From an uncultured bacterium (lineage in GTDB: Bacteria > Cyanobacteriota > Vampirovibrionia > Gastranaerophilales > Gastranaerophilaceae): DNA of 51,358 nucleotides. The position numbers were made by a program, and so were the translations under genes. The stretch lies in assembly GCA_949296425.1 (NCBI GenBank), contig CASFPN010000010.1:1-51358 (forward strand). The letters are read 5' to 3'. Numbering within the stretch: the first letter of the stretch is position 1; each line of letters starts with the position of its first letter. The notes below the pieces were generated by a model. That model ran no database searches. It saw nothing but the letters and a program-made list of their open reading frames with translations, and was not told where the DNA came from. This document shows positions 8,241-15,362 of the stretch, piece by piece.

Positions 8241-8299
8241 GCAGAAGGTCAAGCTTGTTTTGTGAGATGTGCTCACATAAAATAAGCCTGCCTTCTTGC
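8241..8299. terminator. long imperfect hairpin between convergent genes, contains repeat core AAGGTCAAGCTTG
   Basis: GCAGAAGG...AAGCTT.TTTT.TGAG pairs with CTCA..TAAAA.AAGC...CCTTCTTGC. It lies between the ends of the parvulin gene and the gene at 8306. The left arm holds AGAAGGTCAAGCTTG, which is almost identical to sequences inside the U32 gene (27394-27433) and alaS (23537-23571). Confidence 0.6.
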
Positions 8300-8305
8300 T
8301 TTATG

Positions 8306-8656
8306 TTATTTCTGTTCTTCTGCCGGAGCTTGGGGTTGAGTAGCAGGAATCGGTGCTTGTTTTGCTTGCTTTGCAAGATCTTTTCTTAACTTTTTATTAA
8401 TTGTTACTTCGCCCATCGGTTTACTGTAATCTTCCATATTTAAAGTGTACATTCTTTCCCAGCAGCCGGGGATGTTAGATTTTGTGTCACAAATACAGTT
8501 TCTCCAGGTTACCCCTGTTTTTTTGTCAAGTAATATTGTCATCATGTTGCTGCCTGTTATAACTTTGTATCTGTTGTTTGCATTTTGCTGTATAAATTGT
8601 ATCCACATTGAAGCAATAATAACAATTGCAAGTGCTATTAAAATATTGTCTTTCAT
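8306..8656 (-). CDS. unknown membrane-anchored protein
   Basis: 116 aa, no family recognised. One N-terminal TM helix (about residues 5-23, ILIALAIVIIASMWIQFI) is followed by an exported domain of about 70 residues with three cysteines (CICDTKSNIPGC) and a Pro/Gln/Ala-rich tail. AAAGGGAC precedes the ATG. The pattern NNRYKVITGSNMMTILLDKKTGVTWR suggests a small beta domain of the kind seen in cell-envelope proteins. Convergent with the parvulin gene. Confidence 0.7.
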   Translation of the reverse strand: MKDNILIALAIVIIASMWIQFIQQNANNRYKVITGSNMMTILLDKKTGVTWRNCICDTKSNIPGCWERMYTLNMEDYSKPMGEVTINKKLRKDLAKQAKQAPIPATQPQAPAEEQK

Positions 8657-8797
8657 ATAAAGTCCCTTTCACTTATTTAATTTACCGGATTATTATACAC
8701 TTAATAATTAGGATTAGCAAGTTTATTATTATACTTAAAGACAATGAAATTTATTTTATAAAATTTTAAACTTATATATGAGAAAGGAAAAAACGGT

Positions 8798-9148
8798 ATG
8801 GTATTACTAATAAGATGGATATTTTTTACGCTTGCGATACTTTTTGTTGCATGGCTTGTGCCGGGTATTTTTGTAGAGAATTTTCAAAGTGCAATGCTTG
8901 TAACAGTTATTATGGCGCTTATTAACATATTTATAAGACCTCTGATTGTATTTATTACACTGCCGATAAATATTTTGACCTTAGGACTGTTCGGGCTTGT
9001 AGTTAACGCGCTTTTATTCATGCTTGCAGGTTATATAGCACCGGGATTTTATGTAGACGGATTTTTGGCGGCATTTTTAGGTTCTGTTGTTCTCTCATTC
9101 CTCGGTTTGATTATAAATATGATTACCTTAAATGATGGTAAAGATTAA
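8798..9148 (+). CDS. four-TM membrane protein, Phage_holin_4_2 / YvlD family
   Basis: 116 aa with four hydrophobic segments, matching PF04020 in length and features: WIFFTLAILFVAWLVPGI, then FQSAMLVTVIMALINIFIRP with the conserved N-x-x-x-R-P, ITLPINILTLGLFGLVVNAL, and FLAAFLGSVVLSFLGLIINM. Despite the Pfam name, family members are usually chromosomal inner-membrane proteins of unknown function, and no phage genes surround this one. AGAAAGGAAA precedes the ATG. A strong terminator follows. Confidence 0.9.
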   Translation: MVLLIRWIFFTLAILFVAWLVPGIFVENFQSAMLVTVIMALINIFIRPLIVFITLPINILTLGLFGLVVNALLFMLAGYIAPGFYVDGFLAAFLGSVVLSFLGLIINMITLNDGKD

Positions 9149-9152
9149 TAAG

Positions 9153-9180
9153 AAAGGCTCCTTTTTAAAGGAGCCTTTTT
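9153..9180 (+). terminator. intrinsic terminator
   Basis: AAAGGCTCC pairs perfectly with GGAGCCTTT, followed by a T-run, 5 nt after the PF04020 gene. Confidence 0.9.
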
Positions 9181-9181
9181 G

Positions 9182-9190
9182 TGTTACACT
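9182..9190 (+). promoter_or_regulatory. extended -10 promoter, leaderless alcohol dehydrogenase
   Basis: TGtTACACT ends 6 nt before the ATG at 9197, with no Shine-Dalgarno between. It abuts the preceding terminator, leaving no room for a leader. Confidence 0.6.
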
Positions 9191-9196
9191 TTATAT

Positions 9197-10228
9197 ATGA
9201 AAGCTCTTGTTTATAAAGATACCGGAAAAATTGAACTTGTTGAAAGGCCAATGCCGGTTCTTCAATCTGATAGAGATGCTATTGTAAAAGTTGAGGTATC
9301 CTCAATTTGTACAAGTGATTTGCATATACTAAGAGGGTTTGTGCCCAGAGCAAATAAAAATACTGTTCTCGGGCATGAATTTGTCGGAGAAATTGTATCT
9401 GTTGCAAATGCTGTTAAAAATTTGAAACCGGGTGACAGAGTGAGTGCAAATTGTGAAACTTTTTGCGGAGAATGCTGGTTTTGTAAACGAGGTTTTGTGA
9501 ATAATTGCGAAAAAGGCGGTTGGGAACTTGGATGCAGAATTGACGGCTGCCATGCTGAATATGTAAGAGTGCCTTATGCAGATACAGGGCTTACAAAATT
9601 GCCTGATAATGTCAGTTATGAAAATGCATTGTTTGTCGGAGATATTTTATCAAGCGGATGGTGGGGTGCTGAACTTTGTGAGATAAAAAATGATGATTTG
9701 ATTGCAATTATCGGAGCAGGCCCTGTCGGGCTTTGCTCAATGCTCTCGGCAAGACTTCTGGGAGCTTCTAAAATTATTGCAATAGATATTGACGAAACAA
9801 GACTTGAAATTGCTAAAAAACAAAATCTCGCTGATTATTTTATTAATCCTGAAAAATCGGATTTATGTGGAGTAATTAAAGATTTGACCGGCGGGCGCGG
9901 TGTTGATTCTGTTATAGAGGCGGCGGGCGGCAAAAACACGTTTGAACTTGCATATAAAATTGCCCGTCCGAATGCTATTGTTGCGGTTGTTGCAATGTAT
10001 GAAGAAAACCAAATTTTGCCGCTGCCTGAGATGTACGGGAAAAATCTGATTTTCAAAACAGGCGGAGTTGATGCCTCAAAATGCTCAGAGCTTGTTAAAC
10101 TTATATCCGAAAATAAAATAAATACGGATTTCTTGATTACCCACCGCTATAAGCTTGATGATATTGTTGAAGCTTACAAATTTTTTGACACTAAATCAGA
10201 CGGGTGTTTGAAAATTGCTGTTGTATAA
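9197..10228 (+). CDS. zinc-dependent medium-chain alcohol dehydrogenase
   Basis: 343 aa. The start at 9197 (MKALVYKDTGKIELVERP) is canonical for the family; a TTG 18 nt upstream lies in the terminator and is rejected. Catalytic zinc ligands are Cys in ICTSDLH and His-Glu in GHEFVGE; the structural zinc lobe is CETFCGECWFCKRGFVNNC. The nucleotide fold GAGPVGL is followed by an acidic residue (AIDIDE), favouring NAD. It oxidises an alcohol or polyol, or reduces the aldehyde; the substrate is not evident. Monocistronic, with terminator before it. Confidence 0.94.
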   Translation: MKALVYKDTGKIELVERPMPVLQSDRDAIVKVEVSSICTSDLHILRGFVPRANKNTVLGHEFVGEIVSVANAVKNLKPGDRVSANCETFCGECWFCKRGFVNNCEKGGWELGCRIDGCHAEYVRVPYADTGLTKLPDNVSYENALFVGDILSSGWWGAELCEIKNDDLIAIIGAGPVGLCSMLSARLLGASKIIAIDIDETRLEIAKKQNLADYFINPEKSDLCGVIKDLTGGRGVDSVIEAAGGKNTFELAYKIARPNAIVAVVAMYEENQILPLPEMYGKNLIFKTGGVDASKCSELVKLISENKINTDFLITHRYKLDDIVEAYKFFDTKSDGCLKIAVV

Positions 10229-10335
10229 GGGGCAGCAGTTTTTGGATGGCAGGAGGGTAAGAAGATATGAAGATAGGTTGTTTACTGGTAAATTATCTCC
10301 AAACTGTTTTGTAATAGCAATGTCTGAGTAAATTC

Positions 10336-10390
10336 CAAATGTAACGAAATGTAAAAATGAATTTAAAAAGGCTGAAACCCTTGATATAAT
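10336..10390 (+). promoter_or_regulatory. conserved promoter block preceding GGATA repeat
   Basis: About 55 bp nearly identical to 30762-30816, with about four differences. It contains TTTAAA, a 17-nt spacer and TATAAT (10385-10390). The two copies precede the related genes at 10504 and 30919. Confidence 0.7.
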
Positions 10391-10394
10391 CCTC

Positions 10395-10421
10395 ATAGGA
10401 TAGGATAGGATAGGATAGGAT
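10395..10421 (+). repeat. GGATA pentanucleotide repeat, 5.4 units
   Basis: Five tandem ATAGG units plus AT, beginning 5 nt after TATAAT. The transcript should start in or just before the repeat, which would lie at the extreme 5' end of the leader. Confidence 0.85.
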
Positions 10422-10503
10422 GTATTGTGCCTGTAGCAACTTTTTGAGCATATTGGACTTTAATAAATATGTGTAGGCAGGCAACTAAAAGAAAGGAATT
10501 ATT

Positions 10504-11232
10504 ATGTCAGTAGAAAGTGTAAACAATTCAGGAAGCAATACAGGTCTTTATACGACAGGTGCTGCAGTTGTTGGTGCAGGTGCAGGCGTTGCAGCAGGTT
10601 ATTTAACGAAACCGTTTTTAAAAGACGGTTTACCGACAGATAGTTTTATTAAAAAGATTGGAGAAAATGTTAAAACAGCAGACCCAGAAATGTTTAAAGA
10701 AGCTGTAGCAGAGTTCAAAGAAATACTGGATCCTTTGAAACTGGATGAAGCTTCTTCTATGGATGATTTTTTTAGCAGACTTTTATCCGTACATGTTGAT
10801 GACTTTGAAACACAAAAAAACATAATGAAGAAAACTATTCAGCTCAGTGACTCTCCTAAAATGGCTGAAATTATTGGAAAAATAGATAAAACTTCGAATA
10901 TTGATGAATTAAAAGCAGCTCTTACTGATTTTTGTGAGAAACAAGTATCTTTTGATGAATTTAAAAGATTTTTCAAAAAAGGACTTGACCCGGAAAGAGT
11001 ATTTACTAGGACTATATTTGTAAATTTTTGGGATAGCAGTAAAAAACAGTTTGTAAACTGCGAAGAAGGCATTGGTGCCGCAGTAAAAAAAGCAGCAAGA
11101 AGTATTCAGGGTAAATATGCATTAATTTACGGAGCAATCGGTGCGGGTGTATTAGGACTGGGCACATTGCTCTGCTGCGGCGGTAAAAAATCTCCTCAGC
11201 CTGTACAAAAAGAAATAAATACACAGGCATAA
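10504..11232 (+). CDS. unknown two-TM protein, GGATA-cassette family
   Basis: 242 aa; AAAGGAA 8 nt before the ATG. An N-terminal Gly/Ala-rich segment (GAAVVGAGAGVAAGYLT, about 19-36) and a C-terminal one (KYALIYGAIGAGVLGLGTL) flank about 165 residues of charged helix. The N-terminal block AGYLTKPFLKDGLPTDSF aligns with AGYATKSILKDGNYTDEF in the protein at 30919, and the C-terminal segments also match, so the two are paralogues. The tail CCGGKKSPQPVQ has a CC pair. There is no classical signal peptide. Function unknown; the hydrophobic ends could span or bury in a membrane with the helical middle exposed. Confidence 0.8.
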   Translation: MSVESVNNSGSNTGLYTTGAAVVGAGAGVAAGYLTKPFLKDGLPTDSFIKKIGENVKTADPEMFKEAVAEFKEILDPLKLDEASSMDDFFSRLLSVHVDDFETQKNIMKKTIQLSDSPKMAEIIGKIDKTSNIDELKAALTDFCEKQVSFDEFKRFFKKGLDPERVFTRTIFVNFWDSSKKQFVNCEEGIGAAVKKAARSIQGKYALIYGAIGAGVLGLGTLLCCGGKKSPQPVQKEINTQA

Positions 11233-11262
11233 TTTAAATTATTTTTATTATATACATTTTGC

Positions 11263-11297
11263 CGTACAGCGGCTGCTTGAAAAGCAGCCGCTGTACG
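11263..11297. terminator. 16-bp perfect hairpin between convergent genes
   Basis: CGTACAGCGGCTGCTT and its exact complement flank a 3-nt loop. There is no long T-run, but its position between gene ends at 11232 and 11306 suggests bidirectional termination or 3'-end protection. Confidence 0.65.
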
Positions 11298-11305
11298 ATT
11301 TCCTC

Positions 11306-12280
11306 TTAATTGTGCAGTACATGTTTCAGAGTTTTGCAAATCAGTTTATAAGCTGATTTTACTCCTTTGCTTTCTCTCAAACCGTTGAGAAGCAGAAAAT
11401 CATGGAATGTATTGTTTATTCTTACACATGCTGTATCCACGTCTGCTTCGATGAGCTTTCTTGCATAAGCTTCCCCCTCATCTCTCAGAACATCGTTTTC
11501 CGCTGTAAGAATAAGGGCTGGTGCAACCCCTTTCAGATACTCAATATCAGCTTTCAAAGGCGAAATATAAATTCCATCTCGCTTATCTTTGTCAGGTAAG
11601 TAGCAGTTCCAAAAATATTCCATTGCTTTTTTACTCAGCCAGGGGCCGTCTTTAAATTCTTTGTATGATTCGGTTTTCATTTCATCGTCAGTAACAGGAT
11701 ATACTAAAACCTGAAAAATTAATTCGGGTCCGTTTTCCAGTTTTGTTCTGATTGCTGTTGCTGCTGCCATATTCCCGCCTGCACTGTCGCCCATTATTGC
11801 TATACGCCGGGGATTGATGTTGTATTCATTACCATTATTATAAAAATGTTCCAATGCAGCATAAATTTGATTCAGTGCTGTAGGATATTGAAATTCAGGT
11901 GATCTGGAATAATTAATAAATGCTACTGTACAATTTGTATGGTTTGCAATAGTTTTGATTGTCATATCGAAATCATCTGCATTTCCCATCACCCAGCCGC
12001 CGCCATGGCAGTAAATTATAAGAGGTAGATTTTCTTCTCCTGTATAATTTTTGGGACGGATTAATCTTACACTTATTTCTCCTGCAATTTCATCAGAAAA
12101 TGATATGTCTTCAACCTGTGCTTCAATATTTCTATACCCTTTTTCCTGAATAAATGTTAAGAATTCTCTTGCATCCTCTGGGTCGATTTCATAAAGCGGT
12201 TTTGCATTTTTGTCAAGATTATTCAGAAAATTTTTAGAAACATTATCTAAATACGGGTGTTTTGATGATGGTTCATTCAT
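11306..12280 (-). CDS. alpha/beta-hydrolase esterase, hormone-sensitive-lipase type
   Basis: 324 aa, cytosolic (no signal peptide). The oxyanion-hole motif YCHGGGWVMG, nucleophile elbow GDSAGGNMAAA, acid region TAENDVLRDEGEAY and catalytic His in NTFHDFLLL are all present and correctly ordered, as in HSL/family IV carboxylesterases. AAGGAGG lies about 6 nt before the ATG. It would hydrolyse short-chain esters; the natural substrate is unknown. Convergent with the two-TM gene at 10504. Confidence 0.93.
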   Translation of the reverse strand: MNEPSSKHPYLDNVSKNFLNNLDKNAKPLYEIDPEDAREFLTFIQEKGYRNIEAQVEDISFSDEIAGEISVRLIRPKNYTGEENLPLIIYCHGGGWVMGNADDFDMTIKTIANHTNCTVAFINYSRSPEFQYPTALNQIYAALEHFYNNGNEYNINPRRIAIMGDSAGGNMAAATAIRTKLENGPELIFQVLVYPVTDDEMKTESYKEFKDGPWLSKKAMEYFWNCYLPDKDKRDGIYISPLKADIEYLKGVAPALILTAENDVLRDEGEAYARKLIEADVDTACVRINNTFHDFLLLNGLRESKGVKSAYKLICKTLKHVLHN

Positions 12281-12417
12281 ATTGCCTCCTTTTTTGTTAT
12301 TTTTGTTTGAAGTTGATTTTTTATAAATTCCCGTAAAGGTCTATAAAAATATCAGTCTTATTTTTAGCCGGTGAGGCAGTAGTTTTTTATATGTATGTAT
12401 AAAAATAATTATTTGTT

Positions 12418-13128
12418 ATGAAAAGACTGATTATTATATTATTAATATTACTTGTTGGAATTTCTGTTGATGCAGAAGAATGCACCGAACAGATTTGCGC
12501 TCAGGAACACATGTTCTGTGAAAAAGGAGCGTTATCAAATACGGTTACGATTACCAATTTAAGAAATATAATATGTAAAGGAAATGCTTTTAAGGTCGCA
12601 TTTTCCTGTAAGTTCTGGTCGGACTGTGCAAAAGCAGGCGACAGAGTAAATTTTGATGTCCCCGATGCCATTTATACGCAGGAAGGAACTCTTTTAATTC
12701 CTGCGGGTTCAAAGGTGGTTGCAACAATTATAAGAATTGACAAGCAGAGAATACCAAATAAAAATGCACGAGTATATTTAAATTTTGAATGTCTGGTTTT
12801 TCCGGACGGGTCGGCATTTGAAATGTCTGCCAAACCTTTGACAAAAGACGGAGCACTAAAAGAAGGCCCCTGGAATACCGTAGGGAAATTAACTGCTTAC
12901 ACTCTGGGGCTCGGTATAGTTGGTGCAGGCGCCGGTACGGGATTTGCATTTATACCTAACCCTGCTAAGCTCGGCGTGGGTTATGCAATAGGAATTCCTG
13001 TAGGCACAACGGTTGGTTTGATAACAGGTTTAATTACTCCCGGACTAAAATACCATGCCAAAGCCGGTGAAGTTGTGACAATTATATTGTGCGAAGATTT
13101 GGATTTGCCTAAAAATTGCGAGGGGTAA
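12418..13128 (+). CDS. unknown exported protein with hydrophobic C-terminal half
   Basis: 236 aa. The signal peptide MKRLIIILLILLVGISVDA is followed by a Cys-rich stretch (CTEQICAQEHMFC). Residues about 60-140 form a predicted beta domain with VPDAIYTQEGTLLIPAGSKV, vaguely like the pore-type domain of VirB10/TrbI (LIPAGS is shared), and two Gly-rich hydrophobic segments follow (TLGLGIVGAGAGTGFAFI and GYAIGIPVGTTVGLITGL). No other secretion genes are nearby, so I leave the function open. No Shine-Dalgarno; TATAAA lies about 15 nt before the ATG. Confidence 0.7.
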   Translation: MKRLIIILLILLVGISVDAEECTEQICAQEHMFCEKGALSNTVTITNLRNIICKGNAFKVAFSCKFWSDCAKAGDRVNFDVPDAIYTQEGTLLIPAGSKVVATIIRIDKQRIPNKNARVYLNFECLVFPDGSAFEMSAKPLTKDGALKEGPWNTVGKLTAYTLGLGIVGAGAGTGFAFIPNPAKLGVGYAIGIPVGTTVGLITGLITPGLKYHAKAGEVVTIILCEDLDLPKNCEG

Positions 13129-13149
13129 CAGTTAATTATTTGACGGTGC

Positions 13150-13178
13150 TTGAACAAATTGTTTTTCAGTGCTAAAAT
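13150..13178 (+). promoter_or_regulatory. sigma70-type promoter of tRNA-Glu
   Basis: TTGAAC, 17-nt spacer, TAAAAT, ending 10 nt before the tRNA. Confidence 0.7.
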
Positions 13179-13188
13179 AAAGTTACTT

Positions 13189-13260
13189 AGCGGCATCGTC
13201 TAGGGGTTAGGATAGCAGATTCTCATTCTGTTGACACGGGTTCAATTCCCGTTGCCGCCG
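13189..13260 (+). tRNA. tRNA-Glu (anticodon CTC)
   Basis: The cloverleaf folds with D-arm GTCTAGGGGTTAGGA, anticodon stem GCAGA/TCTGT with loop TTCTCAT (anticodon CTC, reads GAG), T-arm ACGGG-TTCAATT-CCCGT and acceptor GCGGCA/TGCCGC, discriminator G. The first acceptor pair would be A1-C72, a mismatch, whereas tRNA-Glu usually has G1-C72. CCA is not encoded. A terminator follows and a partial copy of its 3' end lies at 13404. Confidence 0.92.
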
Positions 13261-13261
13261 A

Positions 13262-13291
13262 AAAAAACAGGCAATCAAGCCTGTTTTTTTT
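13262..13291 (+). terminator. terminator of tRNA-Glu
   Basis: ACAGGC / GCCTGT stem with flanking A- and T-runs directly after the tRNA. Confidence 0.85.
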
Positions 13292-13440
13292 ATAGCCGGC
13301 ACGCGAATTGAACCAATAAATTTTTTGTTGAAAAATTTATTGGGTAAGCTATGCATACTTATTCGTATGGCTCGAATACCCCATTCTCGCCAACGACTAA
13401 ACAAATTCCTCTTGCCGCCGAAAAAATGACTCTGTTTTTT
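13292..13440. other. gene-free stretch with hairpin and partial tRNA-Glu 3' duplicate
   Basis: CCAATAAATTTTT (13313-13325) and AAAAATTTATTGG (13331-13343) form a perfect 13-bp hairpin. At 13404-13426 the sequence matches the tRNA 3' end and following A-run (13244-13266) at 21 of 23 positions, and a T-run plus TAGCCG follows in both places. No protein gene is supported. It may be a scar of an excised integrative element or a decayed duplicate tRNA. Confidence 0.55.
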
Positions 13441-13504
13441 TAGCCGCTGGATGAACGTAATTAATAAACATGTGTTTTTTCTTATGATATGATTATTAAA
13501 GTAA

Positions 13505-13650
13505 ACAATTGTAACAATATTAAAAAAGTGTAATTATTACAATTGTAGTATTATTTTTTAACTAAACATATAATTCTTTTTCAAAAAAGAGTAATTTAAG
13601 AAAAACAAAATCCAATTTTTTGCTATTAATATGCTACAATTGTAGCATAT
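13505..13650. promoter_or_regulatory. three ACAATTGT palindromes upstream of the AAA ATPase
   Basis: ACAATTGTA at 13505-13513, TACAATTGTA at 13538-13547 and a 22-bp perfect palindrome at 13629-13650 (core CTACAATTGTAG). This looks like an operator cluster. All lie upstream of the promoter at 13688. Confidence 0.55.
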
Positions 13651-13687
13651 TGCCTAAAATGCTTATTTTATTTATCTTACACGACTA

Positions 13688-13716
13688 TTGACGAATGTTT
13701 GTAAAAATAGTATTCT
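13688..13716 (+). promoter_or_regulatory. promoter of the AAA ATPase gene
   Basis: TTGACG, 17-nt spacer, TATTCT; expected leader about 18 nt with AAGGAGG. Confidence 0.65.
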
Positions 13717-13740
13717 CATAAAACACAAGGAGGTGTGTGT

Positions 13741-15270
13741 ATGAGAATAAGTTCTGTTCAAAATTATTATTGTCCGATTTACACTAGTAACAGTGCCGCA
13801 ACAAAATCAAAATTAGCTGAAAAGTCAAAGACCGTTACAGCTTTTCCAAAAGATCAAGTTTTGCCGGGATATAAATTTTATCCGCAGGTTAATTTTACTG
13901 GAGTTCAATCAACAGCGTTAACTCTTGCAAAAAAAATCCCGCTGGAAGATCGTTTGTCTTCTGTTTTACAGGTTTTACAACAGGGTGATGTTGTTGTTAT
14001 TGATGAAACATTAAGATCAGCCCAGAAAAGTTTAAAAGAAATGGCAAATTCTTTTCATAACATTATAAAACGTTTGTTTTACATTGAGGATGACAATTTT
14101 CATGCATCACTTGTACTGTTTAAAAATCACAACAATGAACTTGAAGCATATAATCCCAATAATTTTGCCATTGATTTACATAGCGGTAAATCAATGTATA
14201 CAATGAATCATGGAGATAGTTTTTATCTTGTACCTGATGATATTTTAAAATTTAGCGAAGGTGAACTCAGGATTAAAAAGAATCCTAAGGTTGATTTGAG
14301 TATGCATAGGAAGATTTTTGTAAGGTCGTTTGATTTCACAAATGAAGTAAATCCTGTTATAAAACGTCAAAATCAAAAATCTGTTTATTCTATTTTACAG
14401 ACTTTATCAGGCAAAGGTAAGAAGCTTTCTTTCGCCGATGTTGGCGGACAGGAAAATGTTATAGAAGCCTTGAAAAAAGGAATTTTGTATCCAATCAGAT
14501 ATCCGGAAGCTTACAAAGATAGTTTTGTAAACCGCGGATATATAATGTATGGCCCGCCAGGAACAGGTAAAACTCTTATTGCACAAGCTCTTGCAAATGA
14601 AACCAATGCTGAATTTATCAAGTTAAACGGTTTGGAAATGGAATCAAAATGGGTCGGTGAATCTGAAGAAAACTGGCGTAAACTGTTTGATACAGCAAGA
14701 GAAAATCAGCCGGCAATTATATTTATTGATGAATTTGATGCGGTTGCCAAAAAACGAGGCGGTATTGACGTTTATGGTGATAAAGTTGTAAATCAACTTT
14801 TGACTTTGATGAGCGATGTCGAAAAAAACGGAGATGATATATTTGTTATTACAGCAACTAACAGACTTGACATGCTTGATAGTGCAATAACACGTTCGGG
14901 ACGTTTTGGCAGACATATTGAAGTAAAAGCTCCTGATACAAAAGACGGTATATTAAAGATTTTTGATATTCACACAAAAAATAAAGCACTGGCAGATGAT
15001 GTGGATAAGGAGAAGCTCGCCGGAGAACTTCTGAAATTGAAAGCAACGGGAGCGGATATTGCTCATATTGTTAACAGTGCTAACGAGAATGCATTTGAAA
15101 GAGCCGGCATATACAAAAAAATGGAGGACGGAACATTTAACGCTGAAGATATTGAAAATTTACGTATTACATATTCAGATTTTCAAAAGGCTATAAATAG
15201 TTTTGCCCGGGAAAACAAAACTTCATTAAGAAGACCTGTAGGATTTGTTAATTTTAATAATAAAGATTAA
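13741..15270 (+). CDS. AAA-family ATPase with unique N-terminal domain
   Basis: 509 aa from the ATG at 13741, 7 nt after AAGGAGG; a GTG 6 nt earlier overlaps the SD spacing and is rejected. Residues 1-225 match nothing I know; they begin MRISSVQNYYCPIYTSN and contain VNFTG near residue 55. The AAA core follows: FADVGGQENVIEAL, Walker A GPPGTGKT (271-278), Walker B IIFIDEFDAV (D330, E331), sensor/second homology region ITATNRLDMLDSAITRSGRFGR with arginine finger, and a C-terminal helical lid. It is of the CDC48/spastin/FtsH class but lacks TM and protease domains. Likely an ATP-driven unfoldase or disassembly machine with a lineage-specific substrate domain. Confidence 0.9.
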   Translation: MRISSVQNYYCPIYTSNSAATKSKLAEKSKTVTAFPKDQVLPGYKFYPQVNFTGVQSTALTLAKKIPLEDRLSSVLQVLQQGDVVVIDETLRSAQKSLKEMANSFHNIIKRLFYIEDDNFHASLVLFKNHNNELEAYNPNNFAIDLHSGKSMYTMNHGDSFYLVPDDILKFSEGELRIKKNPKVDLSMHRKIFVRSFDFTNEVNPVIKRQNQKSVYSILQTLSGKGKKLSFADVGGQENVIEALKKGILYPIRYPEAYKDSFVNRGYIMYGPPGTGKTLIAQALANETNAEFIKLNGLEMESKWVGESEENWRKLFDTARENQPAIIFIDEFDAVAKKRGGIDVYGDKVVNQLLTLMSDVEKNGDDIFVITATNRLDMLDSAITRSGRFGRHIEVKAPDTKDGILKIFDIHTKNKALADDVDKEKLAGELLKLKATGADIAHIVNSANENAFERAGIYKKMEDGTFNAEDIENLRITYSDFQKAINSFARENKTSLRRPVGFVNFNNKD

Positions 15271-15293
15271 AAGGAGCCAAAAGCTCCTTTTAT
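15269..15293. terminator. terminator after the AAA ATPase gene
   Basis: AAAGGAGC-CAAAA-GCTCCTTTT with an A-run before and T-run after; convergent with hcp. Confidence 0.8.
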
Positions 15294-15362
15294 AAATTTT
15301 AATTATAGATTTTTGAACAAATTTTTATTTAATATATTATTCTGCAATTTTTTTATTAAGTC

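Noticed and set aside
10234-10270. Another D-family repeat copy (GGATGGCAGGAGGGTAAGAAG)
   Set aside because: Only GGCAGGAGG is shared; too short to be sure.
12418-13128. VirB10/TrbI secretion component
   Set aside because: Only LIPAGS and general layout agree; no other type IV secretion gene is present.
13207-13404. 65-aa minus-strand frame
   Set aside because: It runs antisense through tRNA-Glu and its terminator.
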